Shown here piece after piece: positions 1-6,454 of a stretch of 6,490 nt of DNA. Numbering within the stretch: position 1 is the first letter of the stretch; each line of letters starts with the position of its first letter. The notes under the pieces are model-generated. The model was not told the origin of the DNA. It saw only the letters and a list, made by a program, of their open reading frames with translations, and ran no database searches. This DNA is from Rhodospirillales bacterium (lineage in GTDB: Bacteria; Pseudomonadota; Alphaproteobacteria; Acetobacterales; Acetobacteraceae): contig JAATGE010000666.1 in NCBI GenBank assembly GCA_015654825.1, positions 1-6,490 of the forward strand. The letters are read 5' to 3'. Position numbers and translations under genes: made by a program.

Positions 1-449
1 AGGCCTACCGCATCGCCGACAATCAGACCGCCAATCTGATCATTTCCAGCTATTTCTCGACCGGCTACATGAACAAGACCGGCGTCGCCGCCGCCTACGA
101 TCCGTACCCCTCGGCGATCTACGTGTACGGCAACCGTTTTTCCGGCGGCGGCAACGCGCCGGACGGCGTAAAGCTGCAGGCGCTGCGCGTCGCGATGTTC
201 GGCCTGAACGGCCATCTTTCCGACATCCTGTGGGACGGCTATTTCGATCAGGCGAAGCTGGTCAACGGAAAAATCGATCCGGCGCGGGCGATCTGCATCG
301 ATAACGGCGACGCCGGCGTGCTGAACGCCGACGGACCGAACGGCTTCAAGAGCCCCCGCACGGACAAGACATCCTACGCGTGCACGCTGCCGAAACTGCC
401 GCCCGTGCGACTGACCGGCAAGCTGGCGGAGGCCACGCACAAATCGTGA
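1..449 (+). CDS. Parallel beta-helix repeat protein, C-terminal part (5' end outside window)
   Basis: The reading frame is open from the first full codon at position 3 and ends with TGA at 447-449, so only the last 148 residues are seen. The text (for example LIISSYFSTGY, AIYVYGNRFSGGG, SDILWDGYFD, ICIDNGDAG) has the short beta-strand, Asn/Gly-turn rhythm of the last coils and C-terminal cap of a right-handed parallel beta-helix. Two cysteines (in ARAICIDN and SYACTLP) sit in the non-repetitive tail. I assign it to the TIGR03805-type family from memory of the C-terminal pattern and from its neighbour, because that family is typically found beside HNE_0200 (TIGR03806) proteins, as here. Beta-helix folds are common in carbohydrate-binding proteins and polysaccharide lyases, but this family has no proven activity and no catalytic residues can be named from the part visible. 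It is probably exported, although the signal peptide would lie upstream. Its stop codon overlaps the next start. Confidence 0.75.
   Translation, partial: AYRIADNQTANLIISSYFSTGYMNKTGVAAAYDPYPSAIYVYGNRFSGGGNAPDGVKLQALRVAMFGLNGHLSDILWDGYFDQAKLVNGKIDPARAICIDNGDAGVLNADGPNGFKSPRTDKTSYACTLPKLPPVRLTGKLAEATHKS
425..432 (+). promoter_or_regulatory. Putative ribosome binding site for the two-CXXCH gene
   Basis: GGCGGAGG lies inside the end of the upstream gene, 13 nt before the GTG at 446. The spacing is long, so initiation may depend on translational coupling through the GTGA stop/start overlap at 446-449. Confidence 0.35.
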
Positions 450-1609
450 AGCGTCTGCTGCCTGGTCTGGCGGGCGTTACCGCCGCTGCCCTGGCATTGT
501 GGGTCGGGCTTGGCGGCGGGCAGCCGTCGCGTCCGCCGGTGCCGCATTTCTCGGCCGAGGGCTATCCGGCGAAACTCAGTGACTGGGGCATGGTCGCCGC
601 CACGCGCGATCGCCTCGTGCTCGGCGAAAACGTCGTGCCCTACGACCTGGCGACGCCGCTGTTCAGCGACTACGCCGGCAAGCTGCGCGCCATTTACGTG
701 CCGAAAGGCGCCGCTGCCGCCTACGATGCGGAAAAAACCTTCGACTTCCCGGTCGGCACCATCATCAGCAAGACGTTTTATTATCCGCTGCCCGCGGGCG
801 CGGACCGCACGGGCGCCCGCGTGCTCGCCGCCACTGGCGATGTCGTGCAGAGCGGCGCCGACGGGCTCGACCTGTCGCGCGTAAAGCTGATCGAAACCCG
901 CATCCTGGCGCGCCGCGCGAGCGGCTGGGTTGCCCTGCCCTATGTATGGAACGATACGCAAACCGAAGCGACACTGATGCGCACCGGCACGCTGCTGCCG
1001 CTGACGCTTCAGCTTGCCGGCGGCGGCAGCGAGGACATCGCCTACGCCGTGCCGAACGTCAACCAGTGCGCCAGTTGCCACACGCCCGATCACGCCAGCC
1101 GCCAGATCGCCCCGATCGGCCCCAAGGCGCGCCACCTGAATAAATCGTTTCCCTATACGGACGGCGCGGAAAACCAGCTGGCGCACTGGCAGCGTATCGG
1201 TCTGCTGGCCGGCGCGCCGGCGCCCGATGCCGCACCGCGCAATGCGGATTTTCGCGACACCACCGCCCCGCTTGCGGCACGGGCGCGCGCCTATCTCGAT
1301 ATCAATTGCGGCCATTGCCATAATGCAGCCGGCCTCGCGCGCACCACGGGTCTCTATCTCGACGCCGGCGTCACCGACCCGCGGCGGCTCGGCACCTGCA
1401 AGCCGCCGGTCGCCGCGGGCCCCGGGACGGGCGACCATATTTTCGATATCGTGCCTCACAGGCCGGACGATTCGATCCTGCCCTTCCGCGTCGCCGCGAC
1501 CCGCCCCGGCATTCGCATGCCGGAAGTCGGCCGCTCCGTCGTGCATCAGGAAGGTGTCGATCTGATACGCCAATGGATTGCCTCGCTGCCGGGCGATTGC
1601 GGCAGCTAA
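446..1609 (+). CDS. HNE_0200-family periplasmic protein with two c-type heme motifs
   Basis: This 387-residue protein is predicted to be anchored in or exported across the inner membrane by an N-terminal basic-hydrophobic stretch (KRLL, then about residues 8-23, Ala/Leu/Val rich). Two CXXCH heme c attachment motifs are visible, CASCH at 208-212 and CGHCH at 288-292. A conserved-looking C-terminal block has IRMPEVGRS, where M358 is a candidate distal heme ligand. Other blocks match my memory of the uncharacterised TIGR03806 family: PKARHLN after the first heme motif, ARAYLDINCGHCH, TCKPPVAAGPG and EGVDLIRQWI. Length fits that family. The frame is open upstream to a GTG at 380, but I prefer the GTG at 446: it gives a clean export signal and overlaps the upstream TGA by 4 nt (GTGA). 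Adjacency to a beta-helix gene is the family's usual context. An electron-transfer or substrate-oxidising role in the periplasm is inferred from the heme sites; substrate and partner are unknown. Confidence 0.85.
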   Translation: MKRLLPGLAGVTAAALALWVGLGGGQPSRPPVPHFSAEGYPAKLSDWGMVAATRDRLVLGENVVPYDLATPLFSDYAGKLRAIYVPKGAAAAYDAEKTFDFPVGTIISKTFYYPLPAGADRTGARVLAATGDVVQSGADGLDLSRVKLIETRILARRASGWVALPYVWNDTQTEATLMRTGTLLPLTLQLAGGGSEDIAYAVPNVNQCASCHTPDHASRQIAPIGPKARHLNKSFPYTDGAENQLAHWQRIGLLAGAPAPDAAPRNADFRDTTAPLAARARAYLDINCGHCHNAAGLARTTGLYLDAGVTDPRRLGTCKPPVAAGPGTGDHIFDIVPHRPDDSILPFRVAATRPGIRMPEVGRSVVHQEGVDLIRQWIASLPGDCGS

Positions 1610-1645
1610 CACGGCGCACGGCACGGGCCGGGCGCCAGGGTTTCC

Positions 1646-1654
1646 GGGGGGAGA
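1646..1654 (+). promoter_or_regulatory. Ribosome binding site of the TonB-dependent receptor gene
   Basis: A purine run GGGGGGAGA ends 6 nt before the GTG at 1661. This is the only good Shine-Dalgarno-like sequence near the N-terminus and supports GTG as the true start. Confidence 0.6.
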
Positions 1655-1660
1655 CGAACG

Positions 1661-4015
1661 GTGACACGATTTTCCGGAACGGCCGGCCTGGCGGGTTTCC
1701 TGCTGGCCACCACCGCGTGCTGGGGCCAGGCGCCCGCGCCGCCGCAGGGCGCGCCCGCCACTCCCGGCGCCGCCCCCAAACAGGCGATCGAGGAAGTCGT
1801 CGTGACCGCCCAGCTGCGGTCGCAGAAGATCCAGAAAGTGCCGATTTCGATCAACGCGTTCAGCGCCGCGTTCATCAAGCAGACCGGATCGCAGACGCTC
1901 GGCGATTTGCAGAAATACACGCCGGGCCTCACGGTGGACGACACCAGCACCACGCAGCCCACCTTCTCGTTGCGCGGCGTCAAGCCCGACGATTTCGGTG
2001 TCGGCACGGATCCCGCGGTCGGCCTCTATGTCGACGGCTACTATTCGGCGCGCTCCGGCGAGGCGCTGGTGTTCTTCGACGACGTCGCGCGCGTCGAGGT
2101 GCTGAAAGGCCCGCAAGGCACGCTGTTCGGCCGCAACACTGCGGCCGGCGCCATTTCCATCGTTACCAACAAGCCCACCGACAAATACGAGGCGATGGTC
2201 GACTACAAGGTCGGCAACTTCAACAAGCAGGAAGCCACGGTCATGCTGAACCTGCCGGTGTCGGACACTTTCTTCGTGCGCGTGGACGGCATCATCAACC
2301 GCCGTGACGGCTACCTGAAGAACGACTACAACGGCGACGATCTCAGCAACGAGCATAACGAGTCGGTACGGGTGTCCGCCCGCTGGCAGCCGACCCCCGA
2401 CACTGACGTGATTTTCGCCTGGGATCACGACAACACCAACGTGACGCCACCGACGGCACTCGGCATCGGCCCGTTCGCCGGCAACGGCGGCAACCCGTAC
2501 GCCGCGATCTTCGATCGCGTCATCAACGGCCAGGAATCCCGGCGGCTGGACGACCTGACCCTGACCGCGCGCCACGATTTCGATAATTTCACGCTGACCT
2601 CGCTCAGCGGCTACAAGTTCTTCAGCACGCAAAACCGCGAAAGCGAAACGGGCTCGGCGCTGGCCAGCCACTATTTCGATACTGAAAACGTGGAGAACAA
2701 CCATTCGCTGTATCAGGAACTGCGCGCCAACGGCGTGTGGCGGGACCTCACCTGGGTCGCCGGCGTCAGCTATTACCAGGAGCGCGCCAAGCAGCAGAGC
2801 ATCGCCACCGCGCTGACCAACAGCATCGATACGCTGATCGGCACGCAAGGCTTCCCACCGGTGTTCGCCGAACCGATCTGCAACTTTGTCAGCCTGTGCG
2901 GCCTGCTCGGCGATCCCTGGCAGGAAACCATGAGCAACCTCGGCCAGTACAACGCCACCTCGGTATTCGGCGACGTGACCTATGCGATCACACCAGCACT
3001 GAACTTCACCGTCGGCGCCCGCTTCACCGACGACAACAAGAAATTCTCCTGGCAGGCACCCGATGTGCAGGTAATCGGCGCCGACCCGGACCAGTCGCGG
3101 CAGATCCGCAGCGTCATCGGCAACATCATATTCACCTATCCGGGCACGCCGCCGAACCAGTTGCCGCAAGGCACGCTCGTCAGTCGCTCAGACAACTGGA
3201 CCAACGTCAGCCCGCGCTTCGTCCTCGATTACCACTGGACCGACGACGTGATGACCTATGTTTCGGCCACCTACGGTTACAAGGCCGGCGGCTACAACAG
3301 CGTGGAAATCGACTCACGCTTCCTGCCCGAAAAAATCCAGAGTTACGAGGTCGGCGTCAAAAGCGACTGGCTGAACCACACGCTGCGCTTCAATCTCGCT
3401 GGCTACTACTACATCTATGACAATTTTCAGTCGATCGCCCTGGCCCCGGTGCAAAACTCGATCGTGCCGCAATACCTGACCCAGTCAGGCGATCTCGAGG
3501 GCAAGGGCGCCGACCTCGAGGTGATCTGGCTGCCGCTGCGCGGCCTGACCCTCAGCCTCGATGGCGGCTACGTCGACAGCACCTGGAAGAAGCGCATCCA
3601 GGACGACCTGAATCTCGCCGGCCAGCCGACCGGCGAGCCGGAACTGCGCGTCGTGGCCGGCGCCGACTACGTCTATTCTCTGGGCCAGACCGGCAATCTG
3701 CGCTTTCACGTCACCAACAGCTTTACCAGCGCGGAGCGCCGCAACGACGACACCGCGTTCCAGGAATCGACGATCGCCAACCTGGTGAATTTCAACCTGC
3801 TGCCGGGCTACTTCAAATCCCGCAACCTGACCGACGCGCGGCTGACCTGGTCGGACGTGCGCGACCATTACGAAGTAGCGCTATACGCGCAGAACCTGTT
3901 CGATAATCGGTATGTGACGGATATAAATTACATCACGGCGACGACGCTGGGCACGCCGTACGTGCGGCCGCAGGCGCCGCGGTTCTGGGGGGCGGAGCTG
4001 ACGTATAAGTTTTAA
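1661..4015 (+). CDS. TonB-dependent outer-membrane receptor
   Basis: This is a complete 784-residue TonB-dependent transporter, which imports a bound ligand across the outer membrane using TonB/ExbB/ExbD energy. Residues 1 to about 23 form a signal peptide (hydrophobic LAGFLLATTACWG), followed by a Pro/Ala-rich linker (24-39). A TonB-box-like EEVVVTA is at 44-50. The plug domain spans roughly 58-172, with VPISI, LQKYTPGL, SLRGV (103-107), LYVDGYY (122-128) and the hallmark VLKGPQGTLFGRNTAAGAI (147-165). The beta-barrel fills the remainder, and the protein ends in LTYKF with a terminal phenylalanine, the usual BAM-recognised end. Length is normal for the family. A cysteine pair C407/C413 probably lies in an extracellular loop. 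The GTG start has a good ribosome binding site, and 51 nt separate it from the cytochrome gene, so co-transcription is likely. The ligand cannot be read from the sequence; no siderophore or B12 gene is near. The stop codon directly abuts a large inverted repeat. Confidence 0.96.
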   Translation: MTRFSGTAGLAGFLLATTACWGQAPAPPQGAPATPGAAPKQAIEEVVVTAQLRSQKIQKVPISINAFSAAFIKQTGSQTLGDLQKYTPGLTVDDTSTTQPTFSLRGVKPDDFGVGTDPAVGLYVDGYYSARSGEALVFFDDVARVEVLKGPQGTLFGRNTAAGAISIVTNKPTDKYEAMVDYKVGNFNKQEATVMLNLPVSDTFFVRVDGIINRRDGYLKNDYNGDDLSNEHNESVRVSARWQPTPDTDVIFAWDHDNTNVTPPTALGIGPFAGNGGNPYAAIFDRVINGQESRRLDDLTLTARHDFDNFTLTSLSGYKFFSTQNRESETGSALASHYFDTENVENNHSLYQELRANGVWRDLTWVAGVSYYQERAKQQSIATALTNSIDTLIGTQGFPPVFAEPICNFVSLCGLLGDPWQETMSNLGQYNATSVFGDVTYAITPALNFTVGARFTDDNKKFSWQAPDVQVIGADPDQSRQIRSVIGNIIFTYPGTPPNQLPQGTLVSRSDNWTNVSPRFVLDYHWTDDVMTYVSATYGYKAGGYNSVEIDSRFLPEKIQSYEVGVKSDWLNHTLRFNLAGYYYIYDNFQSIALAPVQNSIVPQYLTQSGDLEGKGADLEVIWLPLRGLTLSLDGGYVDSTWKKRIQDDLNLAGQPTGEPELRVVAGADYVYSLGQTGNLRFHVTNSFTSAERRNDDTAFQESTIANLVNFNLLPGYFKSRNLTDARLTWSDVRDHYEVALYAQNLFDNRYVTDINYITATTLGTPYVRPQAPRFWGAELTYKF

Positions 4016-4154
4016 GGCCAGGGCTCTGCCCTGGACTCGCTGGGGCCTGAGGCCCCAGACCCCCACTCATTGGGGGGAACGACGTAAAGCCGCGCAGCGC
4101 CAAATGGGGTCTGGGGCCTACTGGCCCCAGCGGGTCCAGGGCAGAGCCCTGGCC
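4016..4154. repeat. Nested long inverted repeat filling a convergent intergenic gap
   Basis: The left arm (4016-4063) and right arm (4106-4154) are reverse complements apart from one substitution (T in the left arm at 4037) and a 3-nt versus 4-nt inner loop. Each arm also folds on itself into two perfect hairpins: CCAGGGC-TCT-GCCCTGG and CTGGGGCC-TGA-GGCCCCAG on the left; CTGGGGCC-TACT-GGCCCCAG and CCAGGGC-AGA-GCCCTGG on the right. A fifth, weaker hairpin (CCCCCA/TGGGGG, 4060-4076) crosses the left arm boundary. The element begins at the base after the receptor's TAA and ends 7 nt before the stop of the facing DUF1329 gene. A fragment recurs at 6342. It is most likely a REP-like dispersed element. 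No flanking target duplication is visible. Confidence 0.9.
4016..4154. terminator. Possible bidirectional terminator or 3'-end stabiliser between convergent genes
   Basis: RNA made from either strand would carry strong GC hairpins immediately after the stop codon. No proper U-tract follows on either side (TTCTCCCTTA after the right arm; none useful on the minus strand), so classic intrinsic termination is doubtful. A role in slowing polymerase or blocking 3' exonucleases is inference from position alone. Confidence 0.4.
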
Positions 4155-4161
4155 TTCTCCC

Positions 4162-5505
4162 TTACCTACGTCCCGACCGCCGCAGCGCCTCAGCCGTATA
4201 ATCCCGCGGCGAAATCCGGGTGTTGATATAGGTCGGCGGCCGTTCCTGGTTATGCATACCCTGCACCAGGTAGCGATGCTGATAGAGGTCCGTCAGCACG
4301 TAGCCGTCCGCGATATACGCGGGCACATCGGGCACCTGCACGCTCATCGCCCATCCGGTGCGCCACAGCTGGTTGCGGCCGTCGTAACGGTCCGAAATCA
4401 GCATCTGCCAGCTATCCTCGTCCATATAGATCGTGCGGCGCGAGTAGATGTGCATGAAGTCGGGTTTCAGCGTCGCGTCCACCACCCACACGCGGTGCAG
4501 TTCCCAGCGCACCACGTCCGGATTTACCGAATCCTTCTTCACGATGTCGCTGTAGTGCAGCTTCGGGTCCTGGAACTTGTTGCAGTTGTACGGAACGTAG
4601 AACTCGCGCCGCCCGACCAGTTTCCAGTCGTACCGATCGACCGCGCCGTTGAACAGGTCGTAATCGTCCACCGTGGCCAGGCCATCCACGTTGTTGTACG
4701 GCGTATCGTAGCTGATTTCCGGAGCGCGGCGTACACGGCGCTCGCCGGGATAGTACTGCCAGGCGGTGCGCGGCTGTTCGAACGGGTTCTGGTAGCTGAT
4801 CGCCATCGTAATCAGGCCGGCGATCCGCGGCGGCTCCTGGATTTCGCCCCAGTACATGCTGTCCCACTTCTTCGGGTTGTTCAGCCCGGGAATGTCGTAC
4901 GGCAGGTAGATCTTCTCCAGCGTCCGCTGCAGCGTGTAGTCGCCGGTCGGCGTCGTGATCGCGGTCTGCACCTGGCGCTGAATTTCCGTGCCGCGCCAGC
5001 GCAGGATGTGGTTCCACACGGCTTCGTTGCCGTTATGCGGAATGGGGAACGGGATCGCCACCTGCGCGCCGACGACATCCTGGCCGTCGTTGGCCAGATG
5101 CGCGCGCGACGCATTCGCGATGGCGTTGTCGTAAATGTATTGCGGCGCGGCGAAGCTGCGGTGCGTCGGATAGACGTCCACGTGGAAGCTCGGCAGCGTG
5201 CGCAGCATCCCGACCGTGCCGGCCGTCAGCTTGCCCTGATACTTGCCCACGTTCTGCGCGGTAATCGAGAACAGCGGGCGCTCGCTCGCGTACGGATCCG
5301 GGCGGTTCTGCCCGAGGTGCCAGCCGGGCGCCGGGGTGGTGATGCCACCGGTCCACGCCGGAATGGTGCCTTCGGCGTTGCCGGCGCGGATCGCGCCGGT
5401 CGGCGTCAACGACTTGCCGAGGTCTGCCGCCGTCTGCGCCAAGGCGGGCGCCGCGGCCAGTATGGCGCCGGTCAGGAGTGTTGCGGCCAGAAGCTTCTGT
5501 TTCAT
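4162..5505 (-). CDS. DUF1329 family periplasmic protein
   Basis: This complete 447-residue exported protein starts at the ATG at 5505 with a clear Sec signal peptide (KQK, hydrophobic core, then APALA and predicted cleavage after A23). The mature part is recognisable as DUF1329 by blocks such as LGKSLTPTGAIRAGN, GTIPAWTGGI, YPTHRSF, QEPPRIAG, WQYYPGERRVRRAPEISYDTP, DDYDLFNGAVDRYDW and IYMDEDSW, in family order and at normal length. The mature protein has a single cysteine, C308. As I recall, the family has a LolA/LolB-like fold and usually sits beside DUF1302 and RND/MMPL-type transporter genes, often in hydrocarbon, steroid or aromatic catabolism regions; its biochemical role is unproven. 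Neither partner is in this window. A weak site GGGGCGAGA lies 7 nt before the ATG. The gene converges on the TonB receptor and lies 167 nt downstream of an eight-cysteine protein on the same strand, with an AT-rich gap that may carry its own promoter. Confidence 0.92.
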   Translation of the reverse strand: MKQKLLAATLLTGAILAAAPALAQTAADLGKSLTPTGAIRAGNAEGTIPAWTGGITTPAPGWHLGQNRPDPYASERPLFSITAQNVGKYQGKLTAGTVGMLRTLPSFHVDVYPTHRSFAAPQYIYDNAIANASRAHLANDGQDVVGAQVAIPFPIPHNGNEAVWNHILRWRGTEIQRQVQTAITTPTGDYTLQRTLEKIYLPYDIPGLNNPKKWDSMYWGEIQEPPRIAGLITMAISYQNPFEQPRTAWQYYPGERRVRRAPEISYDTPYNNVDGLATVDDYDLFNGAVDRYDWKLVGRREFYVPYNCNKFQDPKLHYSDIVKKDSVNPDVVRWELHRVWVVDATLKPDFMHIYSRRTIYMDEDSWQMLISDRYDGRNQLWRTGWAMSVQVPDVPAYIADGYVLTDLYQHRYLVQGMHNQERPPTYINTRISPRDYTAEALRRSGRR

Positions 5506-5590
5506 TGGTCTGTCTCGCCCCGTTCGCGCGCGGCCTTGGGCACGCCGCGCCAGCGGAGCCTATCTAAGCAAAACGACGCACCCCCTGTCT

Positions 5591-5623
5591 ATACTCAAAT
5601 TTTATATTCGCGTCCCTGAGTAT
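5591..5623. promoter_or_regulatory. AT-rich dyad upstream of the DUF1329 gene, possible operator/promoter region
   Basis: Perfect 7-bp inverted repeats ATACTCA (5591-5597) and TGAGTAT (5617-5623) flank a 19-nt AT-rich spacer that on the minus strand includes TATAAA. Positions 5591-5630 are about 70% A+T, against a strongly GC-rich background. This lies about 85-120 nt before the DUF1329 start. I cannot find a convincing -35/-10 pair at proper spacing, so this is a candidate regulator site only. Confidence 0.3.
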
Positions 5624-5672
5624 CTATTTTTGGTCGCCTGTTGCCTATTTGCCCGCACGCCACAAACCGGCC

Positions 5673-6305
5673 CTAACCGCCTTGCCGCAAACACTGCCGT
5701 ATCGTCTGCGCCGCCTCCGCGCCGGTTTTTGCCACGTGCCAGGTCACCGAGGTCTTGCACCGCGCCGCCGCCTCGGGCGTCGCATGCGCCGCCAGCGCCT
5801 CGTCCACGCAAACGCGCCACTCGGCCATCGCGGGATCGGTCTGCAGCACCAGTTCGCAGGTCTGCACCAGCGCTTTCGCCCCCGCCGGCCGGTCCGTCGC
5901 GGCCATGCGCTTCAGCGCCCGCACCGATCCCACCTCCGCCTTGATGCACGCCGCCTTGCTCGCCGCATGGGTGTCGCACGCGGTATTGTACGCATCCCAC
6001 GCGATCGACAGCTCGCTGCCGCCAAGGCCTGCCATTGCCTGGTAGATGGACGGATCGCGCTTCAGCTCCTTCGCGCAATCGGCCACGCCCTGCTCCACGG
6101 CCTCCGCCGCCATCTGGTCCGGCGGGTCGGCGTCCAACGCCGGGTCATGATCCTTCGACAATTGTGCATCGAGCACGGACCGCATCACCGTCACGGAAAA
6201 CGCAGGATTGCTGCGGCACAATGCCGCCATCGCGTCATCTGCCGCACTGGCCGGTGCGGCATGGGCGGCAAGGCAAAGGCCAAAGGCAAGAGCGGCGCGG
6301 TTCAT
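5673..6305 (-). CDS. Exported eight-cysteine protein of unknown function
   Basis: I do not recognise a family. The 210-residue protein starts at the ATG at 6305 with a Sec signal peptide (MNRAALAFGLCLAAHAAPASA, cleavage near A21/A22), so it should be periplasmic or secreted. The mature part is predominantly Ala-rich and helical looking, with exactly eight cysteines at 30, 77, 110, 120, 150, 166, 183 and 205, an even number suggesting up to four disulfides. The cysteines from 110 on occur at 10-30 residue intervals, suggesting helix-pairing in a compact all-alpha fold. No CXXC, CXXCH or metal motif is present. The frame is open further upstream to an ATG at 6374, but that would place a repeat fragment (6342-6354) in the coding region and bury the signal peptide, so 6305 is preferred; its ribosome binding site is weak. 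It is on the same strand as the DUF1329 gene, 167 nt upstream; co-transcription is possible but not required. Confidence 0.75.
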   Translation of the reverse strand: MNRAALAFGLCLAAHAAPASAADDAMAALCRSNPAFSVTVMRSVLDAQLSKDHDPALDADPPDQMAAEAVEQGVADCAKELKRDPSIYQAMAGLGGSELSIAWDAYNTACDTHAASKAACIKAEVGSVRALKRMAATDRPAGAKALVQTCELVLQTDPAMAEWRVCVDEALAAHATPEAAARCKTSVTWHVAKTGAEAAQTIRQCLRQGG

Positions 6306-6341
6306 GCAGGCTTCATAGCGTGCGCCGCCGCGGAGTAGGAA

Positions 6342-6354
6342 GGCCAGGGCTCTG
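6342..6354 (+). repeat. Truncated copy of the 4016-4154 repeat
   Basis: GGCCAGGGCTCTG is identical to the outer end of the left arm (4016-4028). The next bases AGGC continue as in the arm from 4050 if 21 nt between two CTG triplets are deleted (CTG at 4026 and 4047), after which similarity is lost. It lies just upstream of the eight-cysteine gene and looks like a decayed relic; the 13-nt identity is the solid part. Confidence 0.5.
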
Positions 6355-6434
6355 AGGCTGTGAGGTTTTGCCAATGGGCGGTTGGATTGCGGATGGCTTG
6401 CGGCGCGGCTGGGATGTTTGACCTGATCCGGAGC

Positions 6435-6454
6435 GCGTCTCTCCTGCGAGACGC
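6435..6454. other. Short perfect hairpin near the right edge
   Basis: GCGTCTC and GAGACGC form a 7-bp stem around a 6-nt loop (TCCTGC). No T-run follows on either strand, so it is not a convincing terminator. The adjoining genes lie outside the window, so its role cannot be judged. Confidence 0.35.

Noticed and set aside
380..445. An extended start (GTG at 380) for the two-CXXCH protein
   Set aside because: It would add 22 hydrophilic residues before the export signal and overlap the beta-helix gene by 70 nt. The GTG at 446 gives the compact stop/start overlap and an N-terminal signal.
1706..1720. Possible lipobox (TTAC, C20) in the receptor signal peptide
   Set aside because: The -3 position is Thr rather than Leu/Val/Ile and TonB receptors are rarely lipoproteins. 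Cleavage just after the cysteine region is more likely.
374..3169. A 931-codon minus-strand open frame antisense to the heme protein and the TonB receptor
   Set aside because: It overlaps three well-supported plus-strand genes. Its product is Arg/Ala/Val-rich with no recognisable domain or signal, typical of the complementary frame of high-GC genes.
4016..4154. The palindromic repeats considered as a CRISPR array or an insertion sequence
   Set aside because: There are only two inverted (not direct) units and a single non-unique spacer, there is no transposase gene, and I see no target-site duplication at the ends.
4252..5619. A 455-codon plus-strand open frame opposite the DUF1329 gene
   Set aside because: It is the antisense shadow of a gene with a clear signal peptide and family motifs. 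The product is low-complexity, rich in Arg/Val/His, and starts without a ribosome binding site.
6306..6374. An extended start (ATG at 6374) for the eight-cysteine protein
   Set aside because: The added residues would be encoded partly by a repeat fragment and would displace a textbook signal peptide from the N-terminus.
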